A stretch of DNA of 64,000 nucleotides from Staphylococcus sp. NRL 16/872 (GCF_022815905.2 NZ_CP119327.1:1984001-2048000), one strand, 5' to 3'. Shown: positions 1 to 8,868, counted from the first letter of the stretch. The notes: generated from the letters alone by a model not told the origin. Made by a program: numbers and translations.

Positions 1-3
1 AAA

Positions 4-819
4 TTATTTAGCAGGTACTACGGCACCTTTATACTTATCATTAATGAAATCACGAATATCTTTAGATTGTAATACTTCAATTAAAGCTTTAATTTTCTTA
101 TCATCTTTATGACCTTTTTGAACAGCAATTAAGTTTGCATAAGGATTGTCGTTTGCTTTTTCAACTACGATTGAGTCTTTTTGAGGATTTAATTTTTGAT
201 CAATCGCATAGTTAGAGTTGATGATAGCAGCATCTACATCTTGATTTTGGTAGATTTTTGGTAAATATTCAGCTGATTGTTTGTTGTTGAATTTAATGTC
301 TTTTTTATTTTCAGTGATATCTTCGAATTTAGCGTCTTCGATTTTAACGCCTTTTTTGATTTTAATTAAACCTTCATCAACGAAGAATTTTAAGAAACGA
401 CCTTGTTCTGCTGGGTTGTTAGAAACGTATACTGTAGCACCTTTTGGAAGGTCTTTTAAGCTTTTATATTTTTTAGAATATACAGCCATTGGTTCTAAGT
501 GAACTTTACCAGCATCTTCAATTTTGTAGCCTTTTTCTTTGCTTTCAGTTTTTAAGTAAGGTACGTGTTGGAAGTAGTTAGCGTCTAATTCGCCTTTATC
601 TAACAATTTGTTTGGTGTAGTGTAATCATTAATTGTTTTGATTTCTAAGTCATAGCCTTTCTTTTTAAGTAAAGGTTTTGCTTTTTCCAAGATTTCAGCG
701 TGAGGAGCTGGTGAAGCACCAACTACGATTTTTTTGTCTTTGTCCCCTCCGCCGTTACCACAAGCGGCTAATACAACAGTGAGTGTAAGTACTAAAAGTA
801 AACTTAAAAGTTTTTTCAT
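4..819 (-). CDS. metQ: MetQ-type methionine ABC transporter substrate-binding lipoprotein
   Basis: This is the extracellular lipoprotein that captures methionine and hands it to the MetP/MetN transporter. The first 20 residues are a lipoprotein signal peptide with a short KK start, a Leu-rich core and the lipobox LAAC, so Cys20 is the predicted lipidated residue. A Gly/Asp/Lys linker and a NlpA/MetQ-type binding fold of about 250 residues follow; at 271 aa the length is normal. It is the last gene of metN-metP-metQ, 20 bp after metP, and should share the SAM riboswitch upstream of metN. The family also includes Gly-Met dipeptide binders (GmpC-like), so the exact ligand is inferred from the riboswitch and the neighbours. 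Confidence 0.93.
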   Translation of the reverse strand: MKKLLSLLLVLTLTVVLAACGNGGGDKDKKIVVGASPAPHAEILEKAKPLLKKKGYDLEIKTINDYTTPNKLLDKGELDANYFQHVPYLKTESKEKGYKIEDAGKVHLEPMAVYSKKYKSLKDLPKGATVYVSNNPAEQGRFLKFFVDEGLIKIKKGVKIEDAKFEDITENKKDIKFNNKQSAEYLPKIYQNQDVDAAIINSNYAIDQKLNPQKDSIVVEKANDNPYANLIAVQKGHKDDKKIKALIEVLQSKDIRDFINDKYKGAVVPAK

Positions 820-839
820 TAAATCAAACCTCTTTTCCC

Positions 840-1535
840 TTATCGTTTATCAATTTTATTTGCAATCCAATCCCCAATGAATTGAATTATAAATACAATA
901 ATTAAAATGAATACTGTTGAAACTAAGATGACATCATTTTGACTACGTGTGAAACCAGTTAAGTAAGCCAAGTTACCTAAACCACCTGCACCGATAACCC
1001 CGGCAATGGCAGTTGAACCAACTAAAGCAATTGCTGTAACGGTAATACCTGATACAAGTGCTGGCATTGCTTCTGGAAGTAATACTTTCCAAATAATTGT
1101 CCATGTACTTGCTCCCATTGATTGAGCCGCTTCAATGACACCTTTATCAATTTCCTTAAACGCAATTTCTACCAATCTTGCATAGAACGGTGCTGCACCA
1201 ATAATTAAAGCTGGTAACGCACCCGTCGGACCACTTATTGTTCCTAAAAGGACACTTGTAAATGGAATTAATAACAAGATTAAAATGATAAATGGAATTG
1301 CTCGGAATAAGTTAACAACAAATGAAACTATACTATAAAAAATTCTTGCCCCAGCAGAATGACTTCTCGCTGATAGGAAGAGTAATACACCTAAGATTAA
1401 GCCAAGAATAAAAGCGAAAATTGTCGAAACGATAGTCATGTATAACGTTTCATAAATCGCTTGCCATACATCTGGCCACTGGACATTAGGCATTGTAATC
1501 ATTTCATGAAGAATATCACCATATGATTTATTCAT
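840..1535 (-). CDS. metP: MetP (MetI-type) methionine ABC transporter permease
   Basis: This is the membrane channel subunit of the methionine importer. The 231-residue protein has about five hydrophobic helices and the cytoplasmic EAA loop that contacts the ATPase, visible as EAAQSMGAS near residue 135. The start ATG overlaps the end of metN by 8 bp, which is typical of translational coupling, and metQ follows. Family membership is clear; the substrate rests on the SAM riboswitch and the NIL-domain ATPase next door. Confidence 0.93.
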   Translation of the reverse strand: MNKSYGDILHEMITMPNVQWPDVWQAIYETLYMTIVSTIFAFILGLILGVLLFLSARSHSAGARIFYSIVSFVVNLFRAIPFIILILLLIPFTSVLLGTISGPTGALPALIIGAAPFYARLVEIAFKEIDKGVIEAAQSMGASTWTIIWKVLLPEAMPALVSGITVTAIALVGSTAIAGVIGAGGLGNLAYLTGFTRSQNDVILVSTVFILIIVFIIQFIGDWIANKIDKR

Positions 1536-2553
1536 GCTTAATCACCTCCACATTGACATGTCGCTTATGCAAATCATTTTTAAATTCTTCAAAAGCCAAA
1601 TGTGAAATATGTGGAATATGGATAACTAAAAATCCAATCGAACCATCACGCGTATTTTTAATATTTGCTTCAAGAATATTTATATCAATATCCATGTTTT
1701 TAGTTATGTAAGACACGATAGGTTCAGTAGCATTGTTACCATTAAAGTTAAGTCTCACAATGTAAGCATCGGAATCTAAAGGTTCTAGATGCTTAATTGA
1801 TGCTTCAAAATCATCATCCAAATCATCTTTAACGAAGCGTTTTGTCACTTCGTGTTGAGGATTTTCAAAGACTTCACTAACTCTACCTTGTTCAATGACA
1901 CGGCCATTCTCCATAACAGCTACCTCATCACAAATTCGTCTGATTACTTGCATTTCATGCGTGATGATAACAATTGTAAGATTTTGTCTTTTTTTGATTT
2001 TTAATAGTAAATCTAAAATTTCGTCGGTAGTTTGTGGGTCAAGCGCGCTTGTGGCTTCATCACATAACAACACGTCTGGATCATTGGCTAAGGCACGTGC
2101 GATACCTACCCTTTGCTTTTGACCTCCTGATAATTCTGAAGGGTAAGCATTTTCTCTACCTTTTAAACCCACAAGCTCAATAAGTGCTAATGCTTTTTCT
2201 CGAGTTTTCACTTTTGAATGACCAGCAATTTCAAGTGGAAACATAATATTTTTTAAAACAGTTCGTGACCACAATAGATTAAAATGTTGGAAAACCATAC
2301 TCACTTTTTGACGTTTTCTTCTTAACTCTGCTTTTGAAAGTTTGTTAATATTGTCACCATCTATAATTATGTCACCTGATGTAGGTGCTTCTAGATTATT
2401 AAACATTCTAATTAACGTACTTTTACCAGCACCAGAGAATCCGATAACTCCAAAAATTGAGCCTGATTCTATTTTTAAGTCAACGTGATCCACTGCTAGA
2501 ACATCTTTATTCTTTGTGTGATAGCGTTTTACTACTTGATTTAATTCAATCAC
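1528..2553 (-). CDS. metN: MetN methionine ABC transporter ATP-binding protein
   Basis: This is the ATPase that powers methionine uptake. The Walker A motif GFSGAGKST is at residues 38-46, the signature LSGGQ at 141-145 and Walker B VLLCDE at 161-166. The last 75 or so residues form the NIL domain, which in this family binds methionine and inhibits transport when the cell is replete. At 341 aa it is full length. It is the first gene of the operon, and a SAM-I riboswitch with its terminator lies in its leader, so transcription should be cut off when S-adenosylmethionine is abundant. Confidence 0.96.
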   Translation of the reverse strand: MIELNQVVKRYHTKNKDVLAVDHVDLKIESGSIFGVIGFSGAGKSTLIRMFNNLEAPTSGDIIIDGDNINKLSKAELRRKRQKVSMVFQHFNLLWSRTVLKNIMFPLEIAGHSKVKTREKALALIELVGLKGRENAYPSELSGGQKQRVGIARALANDPDVLLCDEATSALDPQTTDEILDLLLKIKKRQNLTIVIITHEMQVIRRICDEVAVMENGRVIEQGRVSEVFENPQHEVTKRFVKDDLDDDFEASIKHLEPLDSDAYIVRLNFNGNNATEPIVSYITKNMDIDINILEANIKNTRDGSIGFLVIHIPHISHLAFEEFKNDLHKRHVNVEVIKHE

Positions 2554-2588
2554 GTTAAGTGCCTCCTTAAAACTTTATGTAATTAAAA

Positions 2589-2745
2589 AATGCTTTCTCA
2601 CTTTATAAAAGTTGAGAAAGCATTTATATATCTTTCTCTCATCTTCTAAAGTGTTAAACTTTATGTGAATTGGCACCATTTCTATTATTTAGACGGTTGC
2701 CGGGCTTCATAGGGCACATCCCTCCACCTCTCTTGATAAGAGTTT
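2589..2745 (-). promoter_or_regulatory. SAM-I (S-box) riboswitch with terminator, leader of metNPQ
   Basis: Read on the minus strand, the leader starts with CTCTTATCAAGAG, then GGTGGAGGGA, then GCCC-ATGAAGCCCGGCAACC. This is the conserved core of the S-box aptamer (plus-strand 2695-2745). Downstream, at 2589-2625, a 13-bp stem built on aaatgctttctca/tgagaaagcattt runs into a U-rich tail, so it is an intrinsic terminator. The layout (aptamer, then terminator, then metN) fits transcriptional OFF control by SAM. Confidence 0.95.
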
Positions 2746-2799
2746 TCGCACTATTTAATTAATTTATATCCTACCATCGTACTATATATTCGTCAATAA

Positions 2800-3096
2800 T
2801 TATTTTAACTTTTCTAACAAATTAGGAACGGATTGAAATGCATAAATTCTATCCATTTCCTTATCCTTATTCATAATCATTAACACAGGCACAGACATAA
2901 TTTTATTTTCTTCGCTAAATTCTGGATGATAATTTAAATCAATTTTTTTAATTGGCAACTTTAAGATTTCGTTTGCGATGTCTAACATTCGCTCAGAAAC
3001 TTTACATGTGCCACACATGGGTGTATACCCAAATATAAGATGTTTATCCTCTTTGAAGTTTTCACTAATATCTTCTACTTTTATTGTACTACTCAT
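2800..3096 (-). CDS. Small thioredoxin-like protein
   Basis: This 98-residue protein has the thioredoxin active-site motif C28-G-T-C31 after a short strand, and a cis-proline region (MSVPVL) near residue 67, so it is a minimal thioredoxin fold. It is likely cytosolic because it has no signal peptide. Its start overlaps the last codons of the TOPRIM gene by 8 bp (ATGAATGAGTAG), suggesting translational coupling. The ribosome-binding site is weak (AAAGG), which supports coupling. The redox partner is unknown; it could reduce disulfides or bacillithiol-type mixed disulfides. Confidence 0.85.
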   Translation of the reverse strand: MSSTIKVEDISENFKEDKHLIFGYTPMCGTCKVSERMLDIANEILKLPIKKIDLNYHPEFSEENKIMSVPVLMIMNKDKEMDRIYAFQSVPNLLEKLK

Positions 3097-3475
3097 TCAT
3101 TAATACTAACCTTTCAGTCGTTAAATTAGGTATGAGACGTTTTTCTTTTCGAACAGTAAAACCGTATCTGCTCAAAACATTAGCTAGATAGTTTTTAGGA
3201 CATCGTGCGACTTCACAATATGTTTTATCAACATAGATATGTTCACTTTCGCTTAAATATCGTTTAAACCACTTTCTAATCTTCTCACCCTCGTCATCTG
3301 AATCTGCAAGTACATACACTTGCTTATCATATAATGATTCAATCATATCATCTATTTTGTCGATACTCATTGTACCATGTGTACAGATAATATTGACAGG
3401 CTCAGCGATGACTTGTTGTACTCTCTTCTTATCAGATTTACCTTCAACAATAATAACTTTATTTAAAATTGCCAT
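3089..3475 (-). CDS. Small TOPRIM-domain protein (RNase M5-like)
   Basis: This 128-residue protein is almost entirely a TOPRIM fold: IIVEGKSD near residues 8-15 carries the catalytic Glu, and LADSDDEGEKIR supplies the DxD metal site. RNase M5 and DnaG-type primases use the same fold; the length and GKSD motif are closest to the RNase M5-like small TOPRIM group. I place the start at ATG 3475, 6 nt after GAAGGTGG; an upstream in-frame ATG at 3481 would overlap that site. The longer reading to 3565 has no ribosome-binding site. It is coupled to the downstream thioredoxin-like gene. The true substrate is unknown. Confidence 0.82.
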   Translation of the reverse strand: MAILNKVIIVEGKSDKKRVQQVIAEPVNIICTHGTMSIDKIDDMIESLYDKQVYVLADSDDEGEKIRKWFKRYLSESEHIYVDKTYCEVARCPKNYLANVLSRYGFTVRKEKRLIPNLTTERLVLMNE

Positions 3476-3702
3476 GCTCATCCACCTTCTAAGTCGATAA
3501 TAAACAATCACTAACTTCTTCACAGAATTATATAAAATTAAACGTATTTTACTAAGACTTAACATTTAGTATCATTCAATTTTGAAAAACTCACTAATTA
3601 TCATTATTTATTTTTAAGGTGTATATACTTACATCAACATCAATTTATGTATTTCAAAAGTTGGTTGTAGTACTAATATTCGAGTAGATTGTTTTTAAAA
3701 AA

Positions 3703-3735
3703 TAAAAAAACTCCAAGATATGAAATCAAGGAGTT
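3703..3735 (-). terminator. Intrinsic terminator of gcvH
   Basis: On the minus strand the imperfect stem aactccttgat/atcttggagtt is followed by a run of seven T, 10 bp past the gcvH stop codon. Confidence 0.8.
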
Positions 3736-3744
3736 CCCTGTTAA

Positions 3745-4125
3745 TTATTCGCCAATCATTTCAGAATATTGATCAGCACTTAATAATTCGTCTAATTGAC
3801 TTTCATCGCTAAGTTCAACTTTAACCATCCATGCTTTTTCGTATGGTGATTCGTTTACGAACTCAGGGCTATCTTCTAATTCTTCGTTAGTTTCAACAAT
3901 TTTACCAGATACTGGTGCGTATAATTCAGAAACAGTTTTAACTGATTCTACACTACCAAAAGTATCCCCTTCATTGATTTCATCGTCAACGTCTGGTAAT
4001 TCAACAAATACGATATCACCTAATTCGCCTTGTGCGTATTCAGTAATACCAATTGTTACTGTGTTGCCTTCAACTTTAACCCATTCATGTTCTTTAGAAT
4101 ATTTTAATTCGCTCGGTACTGCCAC
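3745..4125 (-). CDS. gcvH: Glycine cleavage system H protein
   Basis: GcvH carries the lipoyl arm that shuttles the aminomethyl group between the P, T and L proteins of glycine cleavage; in Firmicutes it is also the hub that passes lipoate and octanoyl groups to other dehydrogenases. The lipoyl lysine is K63 in [11 protein letters not shown]. The 126-aa length is normal. The start is GTG with GGAGGGGA upstream. It stands alone as a monocistron with its own terminator, consistent with its lipoate-relay role being separate from gcvPT. Confidence 0.96.
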   Translation of the reverse strand: MAVPSELKYSKEHEWVKVEGNTVTIGITEYAQGELGDIVFVELPDVDDEINEGDTFGSVESVKTVSELYAPVSGKIVETNEELEDSPEFVNESPYEKAWMVKVELSDESQLDELLSADQYSEMIGE

Positions 4126-4277
4126 GAGAATCCCCTCCTAAAATTAATTACAATTTAATGATGCCATACCGTTAAGTTTCATTCAACTATTAATATTAAA
4201 AGTTGATAAAATTTATTGAATTAATATTTGTAAAATTAAACTATTTTAACTAAAAAGAAAAATGAACTTTTCATAAA

Positions 4278-4351
4278 AGACTGAAAGAAACCCCTTTCAA
4301 ATCGAGAAAACGAAATACGTAACGACGGGAGTTCACCTTGATTAACAGTCT
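4278..4351. repeat. Intergenic palindromic element, diverged relative of the one at 27371-27493
   Basis: The 74-bp segment begins AGACTG and ends CAGTCT. Its reverse complement ends with about 47 bp (TACGTATTTCGTT, CTCGATT, GGGTTTC, CAGTCT) that align with the pgk-tpiA element at roughly three of four positions. It sits between gcvH and the ArsC-like gene and may end transcription of the latter's upstream neighbours. Confidence 0.6.
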
Positions 4352-4354
4352 GAT

Positions 4355-4708
4355 TTATAGCCAAGTTTCTTTATATTGATCTTCTTTAAAACCTAAAGTT
4401 ATTTTGTCACCTGAAATCGCTAATGGACGTTTAACTAACATTCCATCTGAAGCCAATAGCTCTAATTTTTCGTCATCAGATAAATCTTGTAATTTATCTT
4501 TCAGCCCTAATTCTCTGTATTTAGCTCCATGCGTATTGAATAATTTATTAATTTCTACACCTGTTTTATCGATAATATCTTCAAATTCTTTTTTTGTTGG
4601 TGTATGTTGCACAATATCAATCGGCTCGTAACTTACGCCTTGTGTCTCTAAAAATTTAGCTGCTTTTTTACAAGTCGTACAATTTGAATATTGATAAAAT
4701 TTAATCAT
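4355..4708 (-). CDS. ArsC/Spx-family thioredoxin-fold protein (YusI-like)
   Basis: This 117-residue protein has the ArsC/Spx signature: C10-T-T-C13 in YSNCTTCKKA, an RPLAISG motif near residue 95 and the overall length. Family members are arsenate-reductase-like or Spx-like regulators. The residues LVKRPL are the anion-binding part of the ArsC fold. There are no arsenic-resistance genes nearby, so a true arsenate reductase is unlikely; a housekeeping redox role is an inference. It sits between gcvH and a divergent thioredoxin-like gene. Confidence 0.85.
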   Translation of the reverse strand: MIKFYQYSNCTTCKKAAKFLETQGVSYEPIDIVQHTPTKKEFEDIIDKTGVEINKLFNTHGAKYRELGLKDKLQDLSDDEKLELLASDGMLVKRPLAISGDKITLGFKEDQYKETWL

Positions 4709-4853
4709 TCAGATGTAACCTCCTATTTTGATTTAACCTAAATATATCAGAAAATTCATGTAAACGCTCTATATTTTTTAAGCTTTATTTTTCGATAAAA
4801 ATAAATATTTCGTTATAATGTAGTTAGCATTTAACTAAAAGGAGCGTAAACAA

Positions 4854-5177
4854 ATGAAAAGCATTAAAACAACAGACGAATTTAAATCTACAATTCAAAG
4901 TGAACAACCCGTTATTGTGAAGTTCGAGGCAGGTTGGTGCCCTGATTGTAAAGCAATGGACATGTGGATTGATCCAATCGTTGAAAAATATAATCAATAT
5001 AAATGGTATACAGTAAACCGTGATGAATTAGAAGATGTTGCTGCCGATAATGAAGTGATGGGCATTCCAAGTTTATTAGTTTTTGAAAATGGTAATAAAC
5101 AAGCACACTTACATTCAGCTAATGCTAAATCACCAGAACAAGTTGAATCATTCTTAGAAGAAACATTTAACAAATAG
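4854..5177 (+). CDS. Thioredoxin-like protein with a CPDC active site
   Basis: This 107-residue cytosolic thioredoxin fold carries C29-P-D-C32 in AGWCPDCKAMD, a variant of the usual CGPC, and the cis-Pro motif MGIPSLLVF near residue 75. Upstream are a strong ribosome-binding site (AAAGGAG) and a -10 TATAAT at 4814-4819 with a poor -35. It is transcribed divergently from the ArsC-like gene. It resembles the YtpP-type accessory thioredoxins of Bacillaceae more than TrxA; the partner is unknown. Confidence 0.88.
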   Translation: MKSIKTTDEFKSTIQSEQPVIVKFEAGWCPDCKAMDMWIDPIVEKYNQYKWYTVNRDELEDVAADNEVMGIPSLLVFENGNKQAHLHSANAKSPEQVESFLEETFNK

Positions 5178-5296
5178 GGAGTAGAATAGAAATCTAATTT
5201 GATAAAAAAGATTTCGTCCTTCTACCCCGGCAAAGATGACTAGGATTGGAAAAAGCTTAATTTAAGCGTATTTTCAATTCAGTCAATTACTGCCAA
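5178..5296. repeat. Staphylococcal-type intergenic double hairpin
   Basis: There are two hairpins in tandem. The first pairs GGGAGTAGAA with TTCTACCCC around an inner GAAATCT/AGATTTC stem; the second pairs GGCAAAGATGACT with the AGTCAATTACTGCC side. This resembles the 'gggagtgggacagaaat' intergenic repeats common in staphylococcal genomes. Confidence 0.6.
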
Positions 5297-5305
5297 AGAA
5301 ATAAA

Positions 5306-5343
5306 GACGGCTAAAACATTTATTTGTTTCAGCCGTCGTTTTT
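5306..5343. terminator. Terminator between convergent genes
   Basis: The stem GACGGCTaaaac/AGCCGTC is followed by GTTTTT on the plus strand and by a T-rich tract on the minus strand. It can end both the thioredoxin-like gene and the nitroreductase gene. Confidence 0.82.
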
Positions 5344-5347
5344 CATA

Positions 5348-5887
5348 TTAATACTCAGAAATTAAATTTTTATTTTTACGTTGTGCTTTCGGTGGCACTA
5401 CTTCTAAATCTGTTAAATAAAGCAAACCAGCAATCGCTTCATCATCTTTAATACCTAATACTTTACGCACTTTAGGTTCAAAAATATAAGGTGGTGTTTT
5501 CCAACATGTGCCAATACCTTTTTCGTATAGTAATAACATCAAGTTTTGAGCATATGCCCCCATTGCAAAGAAATTCTCACGATTTTGACGTTGGCGTGGG
5601 TCCGTTTTCAATACTAGTATTAACATCCCACCTAAATTTGTGACTGCATTATAGTGATCTTCTTGTTTTTCCGGACTATTCGGAAAAGCAAATGGCGTCA
5701 CATCTCTACTCATATCGCCCAATCTATCTTTTGCTACATGAATCACTCTCCATGGCTCTCTCATCCCATGATTAGGAGCATCTGTAGCCTTCTCTATCGC
5801 ATCAAATAATGCCTCATCATCGATAGTCATATCATGTTTGAATTTTTTAATACTTCTTCTTGAAGAAATTGCCTCTTGTAATTCCAC
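5348..5887 (-). CDS. ntrA: NAD(P)H nitroreductase family flavoprotein (NtrA-like)
   Basis: The 179-residue protein is an FMN-dependent nitroreductase fold: an N-terminal RRSIKKF phosphate/FMN motif at residues 10-16, NHGMREPWRV in the middle, and GIGTCWKTPPY near residue 130. It is adjacent to aroD, the position of S. aureus ntrA, which is the reason for the symbol; sequence identity was not computed. The start is GTG with GGAGCG upstream. A Fur-like 7-1-7 box at 5907-5921 lies in its promoter region, which suggests iron-dependent repression. Confidence 0.85.
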   Translation of the reverse strand: MELQEAISSRRSIKKFKHDMTIDDEALFDAIEKATDAPNHGMREPWRVIHVAKDRLGDMSRDVTPFAFPNSPEKQEDHYNAVTNLGGMLILVLKTDPRQRQNRENFFAMGAYAQNLMLLLYEKGIGTCWKTPPYIFEPKVRKVLGIKDDEAIAGLLYLTDLEVVPPKAQRKNKNLISEY

Positions 5888-5906
5888 AATTATCGCTCCT
5901 TCATAA

Positions 5907-5921
5907 TGATAACTATTATCA
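5907..5921 (-). promoter_or_regulatory. Putative Fur box upstream of ntrA
   Basis: TGATAACTATTATCA matches the 7-1-7 Fur consensus TGATAATNATTATCA at 14 of 15 positions counting N. It lies 20 bp before the GTG start, next to a TATAAT-like -10 on the minus strand, so bound Fur would block the promoter. Confidence 0.65.
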
Positions 5922-5957
5922 ATTATAAGCTTTTATGTAAGCAAATTCAAATGTGTG

Positions 5958-6683
5958 CTATATATTTTCATAGAATGATAATTGCGCTTTCAACGTTTTT
6001 ACATGTAGTTGACCAGGCGCTTGAGGCTCTCCTAAACATCCGAATGAAACAGCTCCTCCAAAGGCACCTTGTGCCACACGACTTACTACACCCAACTGCG
6101 ACATTGAAATACCAATCACCTTTGGATAAACGGCATCTACACTGGCAGCCATCGCTTGTAATAACGTTGCAACGTCTTCTCGACATTGTGGCATTACTGC
6201 GATTTTGACATAATCAGGATTCAATTGATGCATTTTATAATAAGTAAATTTTAGGATATCTATATCAGGTGTCTCTTGAAAATTATGATACGACACTATC
6301 ACTTGTTTATAGTTCTCTTGTGCTAAACGAACGAAATCACGATGAGCAAAGACATCATAATTACTATCCCATTCAATATCAACCATATGACAGTAATCTA
6401 AATGCACAATGTCTTGTAAAAGCTTCATATACGCTTCATAAGGTAAACTGCCTTTACCACCTTGTGAACTCGTACGGTATGTGGCTAATACTTTAAAATT
6501 TGCATGTTGGTTGTGCAGTATTTCGAGATTTTCAGTAAGTAATTGTATATGATTTTCTGGCCATTGATCAATGCGTAATTCCACAATATCTATTTCATCT
6601 TGATATTGTGTTAAATCATTTAATGTTGCATTATCTATTAATTCTGTTGGTGCTATTGTTACGGCTACATCTACTGTTGTCAT
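5958..6683 (-). CDS. aroD: Type I 3-dehydroquinate dehydratase
   Basis: AroD dehydrates 3-dehydroquinate to 3-dehydroshikimate in the shikimate pathway by a Schiff-base mechanism. The catalytic residues are visible: H133 in SYHNF and the Schiff-base lysine K160 in YVKIAVMPQ, with ELRIDQ (E35) and TYR (R70) as substrate contacts. The chosen ATG at 6683 follows AGGGAG at good spacing and gives 241 aa, the usual length; the 36 extra codons upstream look non-homologous. It precedes ntrA on the same strand. Confidence 0.94.
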   Translation of the reverse strand: MTTVDVAVTIAPTELIDNATLNDLTQYQDEIDIVELRIDQWPENHIQLLTENLEILHNQHANFKVLATYRTSSQGGKGSLPYEAYMKLLQDIVHLDYCHMVDIEWDSNYDVFAHRDFVRLAQENYKQVIVSYHNFQETPDIDILKFTYYKMHQLNPDYVKIAVMPQCREDVATLLQAMAASVDAVYPKVIGISMSQLGVVSRVAQGAFGGAVSFGCLGEPQAPGQLHVKTLKAQLSFYENI

Positions 6684-6855
6684 AATACTCCCTACTTTCT
6701 CGATATCATTTGAGTTTATTTTAAACCATTGTGATGATGTCGCCAACCGTATGAAATATTGGTGCTTCATTTTCCTAAAAAATTTAAACATGTATGATTT
6801 AAAATTTCAAAGATGGGTAAACAGTGATTGAACAAGAAATTAGGAGGTAATAATA

Positions 6856-7278
6856 ATGGCAGTTCAATATGAAACTAAAGCAACAAACGTTGGTGGACGT
6901 AAAGGACATGTTCACACTGACGATAATGCAATTAATGTAGATGTATTACCACCACAACAAGCGGACGGAAACGCAACTAACCCTGAACAATTATTCGCAG
7001 CTGGTTATGCTTCATGCTTCAATGGTGCATTCGATCTTATCTTAAAACAAAACAAAGTTCGCGATGCTGAACCAGAGGTGACATTAACAGTACGTTTAGA
7101 AGATGATCCTAATGCAGAAAGTCCTAAATTAGGCGTAGCTATCGACGCAAAAGTTAAAAACGTATTATCACAAGAAGACGCTGAAAAATATCTACAAGAA
7201 GCTCACGAATTCTGCCCTTACTCAAAAGCAGTAAAAGGTAACGTAGATGTAGACTTAAACGTACAAGTTGTAGAATAA
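6856..7278 (+). CDS. ohr: Organic hydroperoxide resistance protein (Ohr)
   Basis: Ohr is a thiol peroxidase of the OsmC/Ohr family that reduces organic hydroperoxides. Both catalytic cysteines are present: C54 in GYASCF and C120 in HEFCPYS, with E44 nearby; the 140-aa length is typical. The ribosome-binding site is TAGGAGG. No OhrR regulator gene is adjacent, so control must be in trans. A weak sigma-B-like pair (ATTTAA-N12-GGGTAA) lies upstream but is not convincing. A strong terminator follows. Confidence 0.95.
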   Translation: MAVQYETKATNVGGRKGHVHTDDNAINVDVLPPQQADGNATNPEQLFAAGYASCFNGAFDLILKQNKVRDAEPEVTLTVRLEDDPNAESPKLGVAIDAKVKNVLSQEDAEKYLQEAHEFCPYSKAVKGNVDVDLNVQVVE

Positions 7279-7307
7279 TTAAAATAGATTATATAATTTC
7301 AATTGAG

Positions 7308-7345
7308 TAGGATAGTGCATACTGAATGCACTATCCTATTTTTTT
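7308..7345 (+). terminator. Terminator of ohr
   Basis: A perfect 13-bp stem, taggatagtgcat/atgcactatccta, is followed by seven T. Confidence 0.9.
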
Positions 7346-7527
7346 ATAAAAAATATTTAATTAATCTAAGTAGAAAGCATTAAATATCAAAATTATTTAT
7401 TTATTATTTTTTTACTATTTTCAATCTTAAAAACTTGTCACTAAAAATTAGATTGCGTGTTTTTAAATATTACTTTATTATCAAATTATATAATTAAAAG
7501 TTTTAAATGGTATATGAGGAGGATATA

Positions 7528-8019
7528 ATGGCTAATATTCGGATACTTAAGACTGAAGATTTAGAAATTTATAAAGCATTATTAGCAAATAATTCCTATA
7601 CATTTTCTTGGGATCAATTTTATCACCAACATGTTACAGACGATTATCTACTCAACATCCTCTCTTCAAATGATCAATTTTGGAATATTTTTGGCGCATT
7701 TAAAAATAATGAACTCGTAGCTTGTGTCACTTTACGCCAACTCAGACAAATCGGAAGACAACATAAGGGGATTGTTGAAAATCTGTTTTTAAAAGATAAA
7801 CAAGACGAAATTACTGTTCAAGACTTAGTGTGTGACGTCATTAATTATGCCAAAGAGCAAGAAATTGAAAAGTTAATGACCTGTGTCACATCTAATAATA
7901 TTAGTGGCAAAATATTCTTTACATCTTTCGGGTTTGAAACGCTTGGTTTAGAGGAAAATTCAGCAAAAGTCGGTGATGAATATTTTGATGTGCATTGGTT
8001 ACTATATGAGATAACTTAA
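7528..8019 (+). CDS. GNAT-family N-acetyltransferase
   Basis: This 163-residue cytosolic protein has a GNAT-like layout: an N-terminal ILKTEDLEIYKALL helix, a central sheet with ACVTLRQLRQIGRQHKGIVENLF where acetyl-CoA would bind, and a C-terminal FFTSFGFETLGLEE motif typical of the last GNAT strands. The substrate is unknown. I use ATG 7528, 6 nt after GAGGAGG, rather than the ATG at 7507, which lies before the ribosome-binding site. It stands alone between two plus-strand genes. Confidence 0.8.
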   Translation: MANIRILKTEDLEIYKALLANNSYTFSWDQFYHQHVTDDYLLNILSSNDQFWNIFGAFKNNELVACVTLRQLRQIGRQHKGIVENLFLKDKQDEITVQDLVCDVINYAKEQEIEKLMTCVTSNNISGKIFFTSFGFETLGLEENSAKVGDEYFDVHWLLYEIT

Positions 8020-8162
8020 ATATTAAAAAATGCCTATAAATAAGCATTAATCACATCAAAAGTCACTCTAGCTTATTTTCATTAATATATTATAAAAAGC
8101 GTTACATTTTAAATTTTTGGAAAATTTTAATTATTCAGTGTTGATATAGATGGGGTGATTCT

Positions 8163-8783
8163 TTGATTCAGGCAGCAATTCATGGACTATTATTAGCATT
8201 AGGTTTAATTTTGCCATTAGGCACGCAAAATATTTTCATTTTCAATCAAGGCGCAAATCACGCTAGGTTCAGACGTGTTATTCCTGTGATTATTACTGCA
8301 GGTTTATGTGATACGATGTTAATCCTACTAGCTGTTATAGGTATATCTCTAATTCTACTTACACTACCTATTTTGCAATTGATTATTTATCTTACTGGTT
8401 TAATATTTTTGATTTATATGGCTTGGACGTTGTGGCGCGCCTCCCCACAGAATGTTGAAATATCGCATCAAAGTTTTTCACCACGTAAACAAATTAGCTT
8501 TGCGTTGTCAGTGTCCCTATTAAATCCACATGCGATTATGGACACAATTGGAGTCATTGGTACAAGTGCTTCTGCTTATTTTGGTTCTGAAAAGGTAGCA
8601 TTTACCATAGCCACTATTTCAGTTTCATGGTTATGGTTTATTTTTTTAGCCATACTTGGACATTCAGTGGGTCAAATTGATAAATCTGGTAAGCTTGTAC
8701 TTCTTTTAAATAAACTTTCTAGTATTTTTATTTTAGTAGTATCATTCATCATTATTACAAAAATTTGGCATATACTTTTTTAG
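8163..8783 (+). CDS. LysE/ArgO-family amino-acid exporter
   Basis: This 206-residue integral membrane protein has about six hydrophobic segments. The conserved N-terminal GLILPLGTQNIFIFNQG motif and SLLNPHAIMDTIG near residue 125 mark the LysE superfamily, which exports basic amino acids such as arginine or lysine. The start codon is TTG with GGGGTG 5 nt upstream. No LysG/ArgP-type regulator is adjacent. Substrate assignment within the family is not possible from sequence alone. Confidence 0.9.
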   Translation: MIQAAIHGLLLALGLILPLGTQNIFIFNQGANHARFRRVIPVIITAGLCDTMLILLAVIGISLILLTLPILQLIIYLTGLIFLIYMAWTLWRASPQNVEISHQSFSPRKQISFALSVSLLNPHAIMDTIGVIGTSASAYFGSEKVAFTIATISVSWLWFIFLAILGHSVGQIDKSGKLVLLLNKLSSIFILVVSFIIITKIWHILF

Positions 8784-8794
8784 ATTTTAAATTG

Positions 8795-8862
8795 AAAAAG
8801 TGAGCGTCAAATTGAAAATGTATTCCTAAAACACAACTTCACTTTAACGCTCACTCTATTTA
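8795..8862. terminator. Bidirectional terminator
   Basis: The stem GTGAGCGT/ACGCTCAC is flanked by an A-tract on one side and a T-rich sequence on the other, between the convergent lysE-like and phosphatase genes. The loop is long, about 40 nt. Confidence 0.7.
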
Positions 8863-8868
8863 TATTAA

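Noticed and set aside
6796..6822. Sigma-B-like promoter before ohr (ATTTAA-N12-GGGTAA)
   Set aside because: Both hexamers deviate from consensus and such matches are common in AT-rich DNA.
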